In this document: positions 7,254 to 15,492 of the stretch, one piece after another
Position numbering within the stretch: position 1 is the stretch's first letter
Layout: the number at the start of each line of letters is the position of its first letter
Assembly: GCF_965200405.1 (NCBI RefSeq)
Contig: NZ_OZ241356.1
Coordinates: 434,001 to 498,000, forward strand
DNA: 64,000 nt
From: Glacieibacterium sp965200405
GTDB lineage: Bacteria > Pseudomonadota > Alphaproteobacteria > Sphingomonadales > Sphingomonadaceae
Reading direction: 5' to 3'
Notes under the pieces: model-generated
Databases searched by the model: none
What the model was told of the DNA's origin: nothing
What the model saw: the letters and a program-made list of their open reading frames with translations, nothing else
Position numbers and translations under genes: made by a program

Positions 7254-9302
7254 TCAGGCCGGATTGATCAGGATGTTGCCGACCGCGTCGACGACGCCGA
7301 CGCAGTCGTTTTCGATCAGTGTCGTCGAGTCCATCTCGGTGACGATCGCTGGACCGGGGATCGTGTCGCCGGCACGCAGCCGGTCGCGGGCATAGATCAC
7401 CGCCGGGCGCAGCGCCCCGCCGATCCACACCTCATGGTCGCGCAGCTTGGCCGCGATTGGATCGCCGTTGCCCTGCTCCAGCTGGATCGCCGGCAAGTCG
7501 AGCGGCTGGCCGAGCGCGACGGCGCGCAGGTTCACGATCTCGTGCTCGCTCGCCATGTTGAAGGTGAACAGCCGGTGGTGCTCCTCGTCGAAGCGGGCGA
7601 TCAACCCGGCGAGGCCGTCGCGGCGCAGCGTCTCGGGGTCGATGGTCATCGGCACCTCGAACGCCTGGCCGGAGTAGCGCACATCGACCTCGAACAGGCT
7701 GGTGATGTCGGCCTCGGCGATGCCGTCGGCGATCAGTTCGGCGCGGGTTTGTGCCGCCATCTCGTCGAGGACCTCGATCACCGCCGCCGCCGTCGTCGCG
7801 CTCGCGAGTTGCGAGTACGACCGCGCCGTCTCGGTCCGCATCCGCGTCGTCGCATCGCCCAGGGCGCACAGCACGCCGGGCGACACCGGCGAGATCGCCG
7901 GCCACGATCCCATCAGTCGCGCCACCGCATTGATATGGAGCGGCCCTGCCCCGCCAAAGCCCATCAGCGCGAAGTGGCGGGGATCATAGCCCTGCTGGAC
8001 CGAGATCATGCGCAGCGCGCCGAACATGTTCTCGTTGACGATGTCGATGATGCCGCGCGCCGCTGCCATCAGCGGAATGCCCAGCGCGTCGGCAATCGTC
8101 TGCACCGCCGCGGTGGCCGCCGGCCGGTCGAGCTTGAACGCACCGCCGAGCAACGATTCGGGCAGATAGCCCAGGACGACATTCGCATCGGTGACCGTCG
8201 GCTGGACGCCGCCCTTGCTATAAGCCGCCGGCCCCGGCACCGCGCCCGCCGACTGCGGACCGACGCGCAGGGCGCCGGTCAGCTGCGGCACATAGGCGAT
8301 CGAACCACCGCCGGCGCCGACCGTCTTCACGTCGAGCGACGACGCCCGCACCGACAGATGGCCGACCTCGGTCGTCCGCACCCGGCGCGGCTCGAGGTTC
8401 TCGATCAGCGCCACATCGGTCGAAGTGCCGCCGACATCGAGCGTCAGGATGTTGCGGATGCCGCTGTTCTTGCCGACCCACAGCGCCCCGGTGACGCCGC
8501 CGGCAGGGCCCGACATCAGCAGCGAAACTGGATGCGCCTCGGCCTTTTCCGACGACATCAGCCCACCGTCGGAACGCAGCAGCGACAGCTTGCCCGCCAT
8601 GCCGGTCGCCGCCAGCTTGGTGCGGAGGTTGCGGACATAGCGGCTGACGATCGGCCGCACCGCGGCATTGGCCACCGTCGTCAGGGTACGCTCGTACTCC
8701 TGCATCTCGGGCAGCACCTCGTGGCTCAGCGACACCGAGACGCCGGGCATGATCTCGGCGGCGAGTTCGCCGACGCGGCTCTCGTGCGAGCCGTTGAGAT
8801 AGGCATTGACCAGCGACACGGTGATCGCCTCGACGCCCTGGTCCTTCAGCCGGGTCAGCGCCGCGCGGACGCTGGCTTCGTCGAGTGGGCGCAGTTCATT
8901 GCCCTGCGCGTCCATGCGGCCACCGACCTCGACCGTATCTTCAAGCGCCGCCAACGGCACCGGCTTGGGCCAGACGATCCAGCCGGCGAGCCCGCCAGGC
9001 ACGAAGCTGCGGGCGATCTGCATGATCTGGCGATAGCCCTCGGTGACGATCAGACCGACCCGGGCGCCCTTGCCCTCCAGCACGGCATTCGTCGCCACCG
9101 TCGTACCGTGCAGGAAGACCTCGACGTCGGACGGAGCGATGCCGGCGGCGGCACACACTGCCTCGACGCCGGTCAGGATGCCGACCGAGCTGTCGGCCGG
9201 CGTCGATGGCGTCTTGTGACGCCAGAATGCACCGGTCTGCTCGTCGAACAGCAGCAAGTCGGTGAACGTGCCGCCGACATCAACGCCAAGACGGTAGGTC
9301 AT
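7254..9302 (-). CDS. hyuA: Hydantoinase A/oxoprolinase family subunit (HyuA)
   Basis: A 682-residue ATP-binding subunit with an ASKHA-like fold. It begins MTYRLGVDVGGTFTDLLLF (phosphate-binding loop), then 'HGTTVATNAVLEGKGA', 'SGPAGGVTGAL', 'TLDVGGTSTDVALIE' and 'VGAGGGSIAYV', all hallmarks of HyuA. It phosphorylates or activates the cyclic substrate in cooperation with HyuB. ATG 9302 is preferred to an upstream frame beginning at 9317 because it starts directly at the conserved domain. It is the first gene of the four-gene minus-strand operon ending in gntR. The long plus-strand open frame opposite it (7236-9386) is a GC-rich shadow. Confidence 0.93.
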   Translation of the reverse strand: MTYRLGVDVGGTFTDLLLFDEQTGAFWRHKTPSTPADSSVGILTGVEAVCAAAGIAPSDVEVFLHGTTVATNAVLEGKGARVGLIVTEGYRQIMQIARSFVPGGLAGWIVWPKPVPLAALEDTVEVGGRMDAQGNELRPLDEASVRAALTRLKDQGVEAITVSLVNAYLNGSHESRVGELAAEIMPGVSVSLSHEVLPEMQEYERTLTTVANAAVRPIVSRYVRNLRTKLAATGMAGKLSLLRSDGGLMSSEKAEAHPVSLLMSGPAGGVTGALWVGKNSGIRNILTLDVGGTSTDVALIENLEPRRVRTTEVGHLSVRASSLDVKTVGAGGGSIAYVPQLTGALRVGPQSAGAVPGPAAYSKGGVQPTVTDANVVLGYLPESLLGGAFKLDRPAATAAVQTIADALGIPLMAAARGIIDIVNENMFGALRMISVQQGYDPRHFALMGFGGAGPLHINAVARLMGSWPAISPVSPGVLCALGDATTRMRTETARSYSQLASATTAAAVIEVLDEMAAQTRAELIADGIAEADITSLFEVDVRYSGQAFEVPMTIDPETLRRDGLAGLIARFDEEHHRLFTFNMASEHEIVNLRAVALGQPLDLPAIQLEQGNGDPIAAKLRDHEVWIGGALRPAVIYARDRLRAGDTIPGPAIVTEMDSTTLIENDCVGVVDAVGNILINPA

Positions 9303-9619
9303 TCGCCGTTCTCCCAAATTATCGGCAGACGAAACACAGGCGGCGCTAACAACCTCGGTACGACAGCCCAGAACCGGTCGATCTGAATCTCGCTCTAACG
9401 GCTCGCCGGGATAACACCGATTTCCGGCCCAGATCTAAAAGTAGACTGCCGACATTCTGTCGATGATGCGCGCTCACGCTGTTCATTGCCAAGCTTTCCT
9501 TGACACTAGGCAGCAGCCCCAAGCAGAACAATAGAATACGTCAGTGTGAGAAAGTTTTCCTCATATGTGTAAGATCCGTGGTTTTCGTTACGCTTGCTGC
9601 GTCGTTTTCGAACGCCACG
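9303..9619. other. Divergent intergenic region between hyuA and the first alpha/beta hydrolase
   Basis: 317 bases without a convincing gene. It must hold the promoters of the hyu operon (minus) and of the hydrolase (plus). It is less GC-rich than the flanking genes. The only motif I can point to is CATATGTGTA at 9564-9573, repeated near the IclR gene. A short open frame at 9346-9531 has no recognisable content. Confidence 0.5.
9564..9573 (+). promoter_or_regulatory. CATATGTGTA motif, candidate operator
   Basis: The same 10 bases recur at 14539-14548 beside the IclR gene. This copy is 47 bases upstream of the preferred start of the hydrolase, a sensible operator position. Only the repetition and position support the call. 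Confidence 0.3.
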
Positions 9620-10459
9620 ATGCCCGGGTCTGATCCGCATGCTTCAGCCGGCACGCTGGCACAGGTCCGTCGTGGTTATGCTAACACGACCGCCGGACAG
9701 GTCCATTATCGTCGCGCGGCTCCGATCGAAGCCAACGCGGCGCCGCTCGTATGCCTCCACATGAGCCCGGCCTCCGGTTTCGTTTTCGAGTCGCTGCTCG
9801 GTCGGCTTGGCACCGATCGCGAGGCGGTCGCGCCCGACACGCCCGGCTTCGGTGCGTCGGATCCGCTGCCGGCCTACCCGGAGATCGCCGACTATGCGCG
9901 GGTTCTCCTCGACGTCGTGGATGACCTTGGGCTGGACGCGCCCGTCGACTTGCTGGGCTATCACACCGGCTCGTCGATCGCCTGCGAGATGGCCCTGCAG
10001 CAGCCGGCGATGGTCGGCAGGATCGTCATGATTTCCGCGCCGGTATTTACCGCAGCCGACCTTGCCGCTCTCCAACCCTATTATCGACAAGAGCCGCTGT
10101 TCACGGCGGACGGCGACAGGCTGAGAGCCAAGTGGGTATGGTTCCAGGAGTTTCTCGGTGTCGGCAGCCGAAATACTCTCGACTATGCTGCGCGCATCTT
10201 CATCGAGCGACTGTCGGGCAAGGAGCGTCACTGGTGGGGTCACCGCGCCGCCTTCCGCTACGATCTGGCCAATACGCTGCAGGCGTTGGAGCGTCCACCG
10301 ACCATCCTGAACGTTGCCGACGACCTGACGCACATCACCCGGCGTGCCGCAGCCGCGCTTCCTCCCCAGTGTCTCGTCGAACTACCGGAATTCACTCACG
10401 GCTTCCTCGACTCGCATACCGATCAGGTCGCTGCCCTGTTGCGGCGATTATTACCCTAA
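9620..10459 (+). CDS. Alpha/beta hydrolase fold protein with a His nucleophile elbow (paralogue 1)
   Basis: About 279 residues with an alpha/beta hydrolase fold: strand and turn 'APLVCLHMSP', 'APDTPGFGASDP', and the elbow LLGYHTGSS (113-119). In the usual Gly-X-nucleophile-X-Gly motif the central residue here is His115, not Ser, Cys or Asp. Unlike the other three paralogues in this window, it keeps a C-terminal His in 'FTHGFLDSH', after an Asp in 'NVADDLTH'. It is the most diverged of the four. The start is uncertain: the frame opens at 9500, but alignment with the paralogues, which begin just before '(D/A)GQ(V/I)H', favours ATG 9620. It precedes a TonB receptor gene and is divergent from hyuA. 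Substrate unknown. Confidence 0.75.
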   Translation: MPGSDPHASAGTLAQVRRGYANTTAGQVHYRRAAPIEANAAPLVCLHMSPASGFVFESLLGRLGTDREAVAPDTPGFGASDPLPAYPEIADYARVLLDVVDDLGLDAPVDLLGYHTGSSIACEMALQQPAMVGRIVMISAPVFTAADLAALQPYYRQEPLFTADGDRLRAKWVWFQEFLGVGSRNTLDYAARIFIERLSGKERHWWGHRAAFRYDLANTLQALERPPTILNVADDLTHITRRAAAALPPQCLVELPEFTHGFLDSHTDQVAALLRRLLP

Positions 10460-10712
10460 CGCCGAAAATACGGACCCGTACCTACATTATCACATATAAG
10501 GAACCCACTTACACGTTTGCGATTTTACTTTGACCCTGCGCCGGAATTTGCATGATGCCTCATGTTCGGTGCGTCAGACGGGGAATATCGCTCCCGCAGC
10601 TTCGGATGATTGCAACGCGCGAAGTTTGCAGGTCGATATTCGGAAAAGAGCGCCGCATAGATGGTGCCCCGCATGGATCTCCGGACTTCCCGCCAGGGAG
10701 GGGTTATTCCTA

Positions 10713-12923
10713 GTGACCAGTAAGTTGGAGTCGGCCGCGCGGGCGGTGTTCGGATTGCCGCTCATCTTTATCGCGGCTCCGGTGTTCGGCCAGGAAGCCG
10801 CACCCGCTGCCAGCCCGGCCTCAGTCGGCCCCGCGACCGACAACGCGTCGGAGATCACCGACATCGTCGTCACGGCGCAACGGCGCGACAGCAGCCTGCA
10901 GCGGACGCCGGTCTCGATCACCGCGCTGGATTCGTCTGCCCTGACCCGTCTGCAGATTACCGACACCAAGCAGATCGTCTTCAACGCGCCCAACCTCACG
11001 GGCAACAGCAACGTCGGCCAGAGCTCGGCGACGTCCTTCTTCATCCGCGGCGTCGGAACCAGCGAGAACCTTGCGACTGCCGACACCAGCGTCGGTCTCT
11101 ACGTCGACGATGTCTATATCTCGCGCCAGTCGGTCAACAACTTCGCCATGTACGATGTCGAGCGCGTCGAAGTGCTGCGTGGCCCGCAGGGTACTCTGTA
11201 TGGCCGCAACACCAACGGCGGCGCGATCAAGATCATCAACAAGAAGCCGAACGACGAGGCCGAATTTGTCGGCAGTGCATCCTACGGGAATTATAATCGC
11301 TACGAGCTCAAGCTCAACGGCAACATCCCGATATCGGACAAGACCTACGTCCGCGCCACCTACCTGACGCAGCAGGGCGACGGTTATATTTACAACCGTA
11401 CACTCGACAAGCACGTCAACGACCAGGACTTCATGGGCGGCCGTGTCGCCTTGCGCACGCTGCCGACCGATACGCTGGATGTGACCATCAGCGCCGACTA
11501 TGCCCGCGACAAGCAGAATGGCGGCTATTCGTCAGACGTTGCCGGCGTTTTGCGTCCGACCACCGGCAGCCTGCTCCAGGTCGTCTCCGGCACCGACAAC
11601 CGTACCCTCGGCCGGACCTATGGCGCTGCGGGCACGATCAACTGGGAGCCGGCCAACGGTATCACGGTCCAGTCGATCACGGCCTGGCGCTCGACGACGC
11701 AGAATATCCGCCTCGACCTGTCCGACCAGCCAGTGTCGCTCTACACGCTGACGCAGCGGCAGGACGCGAAGCAGTTTTCGCAGGAGCTCAAGCTCGATGC
11801 GAAGATCACCGATCGGCTCAGCCTGCTGACCGGTCTCTATTATTTCGACGAGAGCATCGACGCGTTTCTGAGCGACGTGACCCGCGCGACTTCGACTGCC
11901 ACGCCATCGAGCTTCGCCAAAACCTTCAAGGTCGATACGACCAGCTTTGCCGCTTATGGCGAGCTCGAGTACAAGATCACCGACAAGCTGGTTCTCGCCG
12001 CGTCGGGCCGCTTCACCCACGAGCGCAAGACACTCGATATCACGCAGGTCAGCAGTCTTCCGGGCGCCGAGTTCAACTTCAACACGGCCTCCCTGCTCGC
12101 CAATGCTGCAGCCACCGGCAACAACTTCGACGACGATCGCAAGTTCAACAAGTTCACGCCCAAGATCGGCTTGAACTGGACCGTCACCCCGGACTTCTTC
12201 GCCTATGCCTCTTATACCAAGGGCTTCCGCTCGGGTGGCTGGACCGGTCGCGCCACCCGGCAGAGCCAGTATCTCGATTTCGATCCCGAAACCGTCTCGT
12301 CCTACGAGGTCGGTACAAAGCTGACGGCGTTCGATCGCCGGCTGCGGTTGAACACGTCGTTCTTCTTCATGGACTATAAGAACCTGTTCAACACGTTGAC
12401 CTCGAACGGCCAGTTCATCGCGCTGACGACCGCTGCCAAGATCTACGGTCTCGAGAATGAGTTGACCTTCCGGGCGACGCCCTGGCTCGACCTGTACGTC
12501 AACGGCGGCCTGCTCAAGACGGAATACAAGGGCGACCGGTCGCCTAATCTTGCCGACCGGCTGCAGCGCGCCCCCGCCGTCCAGGGCAAGGCCGGCTTCT
12601 CGGTCATGAAGCCGCTGGGTGCCGGCAATCTGCTGGTCAATGGCGGCCTCTTCTACACCGCGCATTACCTGATCACGCCGGCGTTCCTGCCCTTCACGGC
12701 GCCGCGCGTCCCGGCCGACTCCAATCGCACCGGTGGCTTCGTGCTGGTCGATGTCTCGCTCGGATATAGCTGGGGTGACGAGGGACGCTTCAAGCTGGTC
12801 GCGTCGTGCACCAATTGCGCCAACAAGTCCTACTTCGACTCGACGACGATCATCGGTGGCTGGGCCGGCAATTATTCGGGTCCGCCACGCTTCTACAAAC
12901 TGACCGGCACCGTTCGGTTCTGA
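10713..12923 (+). CDS. TonB-dependent receptor
   Basis: About 736 residues. The GTG at 10713 is chosen because a purine-rich AGGGAGGGG (10694-10702) lies before it and translation from it gives a signal peptide ending near 'APVFGQEA'; the upstream frame from 10530 has no such leader. After the leader comes a TonB box region 'ITDIVVTAQRRDS', a plug domain with 'RGVGTSENLATADTSVGLYV' and 'VERVEVLRGPQGTLYGRNT', then a beta-barrel ending 'YKLTGTVRF'. Outer-membrane importer. Its neighbours, two alpha/beta hydrolases and an IclR regulator, suggest that it brings in the compound the island degrades. Confidence 0.93.
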   Translation: MTSKLESAARAVFGLPLIFIAAPVFGQEAAPAASPASVGPATDNASEITDIVVTAQRRDSSLQRTPVSITALDSSALTRLQITDTKQIVFNAPNLTGNSNVGQSSATSFFIRGVGTSENLATADTSVGLYVDDVYISRQSVNNFAMYDVERVEVLRGPQGTLYGRNTNGGAIKIINKKPNDEAEFVGSASYGNYNRYELKLNGNIPISDKTYVRATYLTQQGDGYIYNRTLDKHVNDQDFMGGRVALRTLPTDTLDVTISADYARDKQNGGYSSDVAGVLRPTTGSLLQVVSGTDNRTLGRTYGAAGTINWEPANGITVQSITAWRSTTQNIRLDLSDQPVSLYTLTQRQDAKQFSQELKLDAKITDRLSLLTGLYYFDESIDAFLSDVTRATSTATPSSFAKTFKVDTTSFAAYGELEYKITDKLVLAASGRFTHERKTLDITQVSSLPGAEFNFNTASLLANAAATGNNFDDDRKFNKFTPKIGLNWTVTPDFFAYASYTKGFRSGGWTGRATRQSQYLDFDPETVSSYEVGTKLTAFDRRLRLNTSFFFMDYKNLFNTLTSNGQFIALTTAAKIYGLENELTFRATPWLDLYVNGGLLKTEYKGDRSPNLADRLQRAPAVQGKAGFSVMKPLGAGNLLVNGGLFYTAHYLITPAFLPFTAPRVPADSNRTGGFVLVDVSLGYSWGDEGRFKLVASCTNCANKSYFDSTTIIGGWAGNYSGPPRFYKLTGTVRF

Positions 12924-12931
12924 GGCCGCGT

Positions 12932-12955
12932 CGGGCTGGTCAACCGGCCAGCCCG
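12932..12955. terminator. Stem-loop between convergent genes
   Basis: CGGGCTGG (12932-12939) pairs with CCAGCCCG (12948-12955) over an 8-base loop. It sits between the receptor stop (12923) and the end of the convergent hydrolase, partly inside the latter's last codons. There is no T-run, so it is at best a weak bidirectional terminator. Confidence 0.4.
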
Positions 12956-13758
12956 TGCGCGTAGAAGTCCGACTCCTCCAGTGCGGCGACAAGCTCGCCG
13001 GTGACGAGGTCGGGCGAGAAGTTCGCGCCGCCGCTCAGCACCGTCGCCATGGCATCGGGACGCAGCGCGCAGGCCTTGGTGAACTGATCGAACAACAGGT
13101 CGTCGGGCGACGAGATCAGGTGCAGCGGGCACTCGATACGCGCCAGCTGCTCGCCGGTATCCTGCGCCCAGACGGCGCGATAGGCGTGGGGGCGTGCCGC
13201 CCAGCCACGCAGCATGTCGATCATCTCGCGGTGCAGCAGCCCGGTGTCGGCGTCGGCACCGCCAACCCGCAGATATTCCCAGTTTTTCAACAGATAGGCG
13301 CCGCTGCGCTGGGGCCTAAACGGCGCGCCCAGCCGGGCGGCATAATGCTCGCGCTCGGCAGCGGTCAGGACCGCTGGCCCCAGCAGCGTCAGGCTGGCGA
13401 CGGCCTCGGGCCGCTCGATCGCATAGGCGAGCGCAATCGAGGCGCCGGTATGGTGGCCGACAAGATGCACCCTCGGCGCCTCCAACCGATCGAGAACTTC
13501 CGCCAGCCAGCCGATATAGTCGCCCATTCCCGGCTCGGTCGCCGGGTCGAAGCTGTTGCCGAAGCCCGGCGTATCCAGCGCCCATAAGGGATTGCCGACG
13601 CCGAGCCGTGCCATCGTCGCCAGCCACATCCGCGACGAGCTGGCGGTCTGGTGGAGGAACACGACCGGGGTCCCACGCCCTGCACGCGCGACGCGGTGGA
13701 CCTGGCCATCGGCGATATCGATATAGTCGCGGCGCAACGTGACTGTCTCAGCCTGCAT
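12940..13758 (-). CDS. Alpha/beta hydrolase fold protein with GHHTG elbow (paralogue 2)
   Basis: 272 residues. The N-terminal motif is shared with the paralogues (LRRDYIDIADGQVH). The oxyanion strand VVFLHQTASSSRMW, the loop ALDTPGFGNSFDP and the elbow VGHHTGASIAL (100-110) define an alpha/beta hydrolase in which His103 occupies the nucleophile position. The region where the catalytic His is normally found reads 'LSGGANFSPDL', with no His. An acid in 'SSPDDLLF' remains. So a Ser-His-Asp triad cannot be assembled from the usual places. The protein may use another mechanism, such as lyase or cofactor-free chemistry. Its start overlaps the iclR stop by 11 bases, making an iclR-hydrolase operon. 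Confidence 0.82.
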   Translation of the reverse strand: MQAETVTLRRDYIDIADGQVHRVARAGRGTPVVFLHQTASSSRMWLATMARLGVGNPLWALDTPGFGNSFDPATEPGMGDYIGWLAEVLDRLEAPRVHLVGHHTGASIALAYAIERPEAVASLTLLGPAVLTAAEREHYAARLGAPFRPQRSGAYLLKNWEYLRVGGADADTGLLHREMIDMLRGWAARPHAYRAVWAQDTGEQLARIECPLHLISSPDDLLFDQFTKACALRPDAMATVLSGGANFSPDLVTGELVAALEESDFYAHGLAG

Positions 13759-14518
13759 CGAAATGGACCTTCATGGCGGCGGTGACGCTCTCGATGATGT
13801 GCTCGCGAGCCTCGCGAATACCGTCGACGGCACCGGCGACCGACAGCACGACCCGGCGATCTCCCGACAGGGGCGGCAGCAGCCACGCCAGCACGCCGAT
13901 GCCGGCGGAATATTCGCTGTCGCCGACGCCGAAGCCGCGACGCCGAACCTCGGTGACCTGTTTCATGACCACTGCCTGGTCGGCATGCTGTGCCAGGTCG
14001 TGGATCTGCTTGTTGGCGCGCCCGACATAACGCGCGATCGTCTGGTCGGGTCGCCCGCTCAGCGCGACGATGCCGATGACGGTGGTCAGCAGGGCGGTGC
14101 GGTCGCCGGCATTGACCGTCAGGGTCAGCGGCTTGGTGCCACGCTCGACGTGGAGGAACTGCATCGCCAGGTCGGTTTGCGCCGACAGCGCGACGGTCTC
14201 GGCAGTATCGGAGCTGATCGTCCGGATCAGGTGGAGCAGGCTGCCATCGGCACCGGCAGCGTCCATCAGCCAGCGCCCCAGCATCGGCACGCGCATCGTC
14301 GGCAGGTAACGCCGGTCGAACTGGTCGAACGCGAGGTAACCGAGACTGACCATCGTCTTGAGCAGGGCGACGGTGCTCGACTGCGGAAACGCCAGCCGCC
14401 GGACGACTTCGGTAGCGCTCAGCGGGGTCCGCGCCTCGTCGAAGAGTTCCAGCACCGCGAACACCCGCCCGGCTGACTTAACAACATCGTCATTCGCAGT
14501 AATCATAGAGTTTTCCAC
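13748..14518 (-). CDS. IclR family transcriptional regulator
   Basis: 256 residues: N-terminal winged helix ('SAGRVFAVLELFDEA', 'LSATEVVRRLAFPQSST', 'LLKTMVSLGYLAFD') and a C-terminal IclR effector domain. Regulators of this family control degradation of aromatic and small organic acids. An alternative ATG at 14506 exists. It is transcribed with the hydrolase at 12940 and diverges from the amidohydrolase/ligase/oxidase/MFS operon, whose promoter lies in the 110-base gap between them. The inverted repeat there (14516-14546) is the obvious candidate for autoregulation and control of the divergent operon. Confidence 0.9.
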   Translation of the reverse strand: MENSMITANDDVVKSAGRVFAVLELFDEARTPLSATEVVRRLAFPQSSTVALLKTMVSLGYLAFDQFDRRYLPTMRVPMLGRWLMDAAGADGSLLHLIRTISSDTAETVALSAQTDLAMQFLHVERGTKPLTLTVNAGDRTALLTTVIGIVALSGRPDQTIARYVGRANKQIHDLAQHADQAVVMKQVTEVRRRGFGVGDSEYSAGIGVLAWLLPPLSGDRRVVLSVAGAVDGIREAREHIIESVTAAMKVHFDAG

Positions 14519-14546
14519 GTATGAAGAACTTATCGTCGCATATGTG
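14516..14546. promoter_or_regulatory. Imperfect inverted repeat CACGTATG-N15-CATATGTG, candidate IclR operator
   Basis: The half sites 14516-14523 and 14539-14546 differ at one position. They lie between the divergent iclR and amidohydrolase genes. The right half extends to CATATGTGTA, identical to 9564-9573. A TTGACA-like -35 box follows at 14555-14560, reading toward the amidohydrolase; I see no clear -10 box. Confidence 0.45.
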
Positions 14547-14628
14547 TAGCTAGTTTGACAAGGCTATGGCTGCCTGCCTAGACCTTCTTTTCGAGATTTC
14601 CGTAATCGCTGCAACGAGAGGGCTCCTC

Positions 14629-15492
14629 ATGGCCGAAGGTTTCATCGATATCGTCTGCAACATATTTACGCCCGAGGCCGTCGTCGGCGGCATGACCGGC
14701 GTCGACGACGACTTCAAAGCCAAGATCGGCATGGACCCGGCGATGCGCGGCGGCGTCACGATCGAGGATTATCTTCGCAAGATGGATGAGGCGGGGATCG
14801 AGCGGTCGCTACTGATCGCCGTCCGCGCCGGCGACCTGAACGTCCGCCTGTCGTGGGAAGTGCCTTACGAAGTCATCGCCGAGATCTGCAACAAATATCC
14901 GGACAGATTCTCCGGCCTGGCAGGGATCGACCAGACTAGGGGCATGCGCGGCCTCCGCGACCTTGAAATGGCAGTCAAGGACTATGGTTTCGTCGGCGCA
15001 CACTGGTATCCGCACTGGTTCGGTTGCCCACCCGATGCGCCGCAGATCTATCCGTATTACGCGAAGTGCTGCGAACTCGACATTCCGATTATGATGCAGG
15101 TCGGTCAGAACCTCGTCTATTCGCGTGAGCGTCGCCTGCCGTCGGTGGCCCGGCCGATCCTGCTCGACCAGGTTGCGATCGACTTCCCGGAGCTGACCAT
15201 CATCGGCATCCATGTCGGCGTGCCCTGGGCCGACGAGATGATCGCGATGTGCTGGAAGCACGAGAACGTCTACACCGCCGGCGACGCCTATGCCCCCAAG
15301 CACTGGCCAAAGTCCTACGTCCACTACGCCAACAGCTACGGGCGCGAGAAAGTCCTGTTCGGCACCGACTTCCCGGTCATCGAGCCGATGCGCGCGGTCC
15401 GCGAGATCGCCGAGTTCAACATGCGGCCGGAGGCCCACAAGCTGATGATGCGCGACAACGCCCTGCGCATCTTCAAGAAGATCGGCCGGTGA
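14629..15492 (+). CDS. Amidohydrolase-2 family protein with altered metal site
   Basis: 287 residues of the amidohydrolase-related family (PF04909 type: ACMSD, resorcylate decarboxylase and relatives). ATG 14629 follows a GAGAGGG ribosome site. The usual first-strand motif D-x-H-x-H reads D7-I-V-C-N11 here, so both histidines are replaced. Later ligand-like residues remain: His in 'VGAHWYPHWFG', His in 'IGIHVGVPW', and Asp in 'LFGTDFPVIEP'. This suggests a changed or absent metal, and a decarboxylase, hydratase or retro-aldol role is as likely as hydrolysis. It is first in an operon with an acyl-CoA ligase, an FAD oxidase and a transporter, overlapping the ligase start. Confidence 0.85.
   Translation: MAEGFIDIVCNIFTPEAVVGGMTGVDDDFKAKIGMDPAMRGGVTIEDYLRKMDEAGIERSLLIAVRAGDLNVRLSWEVPYEVIAEICNKYPDRFSGLAGIDQTRGMRGLRDLEMAVKDYGFVGAHWYPHWFGCPPDAPQIYPYYAKCCELDIPIMMQVGQNLVYSRERRLPSVARPILLDQVAIDFPELTIIGIHVGVPWADEMIAMCWKHENVYTAGDAYAPKHWPKSYVHYANSYGREKVLFGTDFPVIEPMRAVREIAEFNMRPEAHKLMMRDNALRIFKKIGR

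Noticed and set aside
7236..9386. 716-codon plus-strand open frame opposite hyuA
   Set aside because: It is antisense to a clear HyuA gene, has Arg/Asp/Gly-rich shadow composition and no domain.
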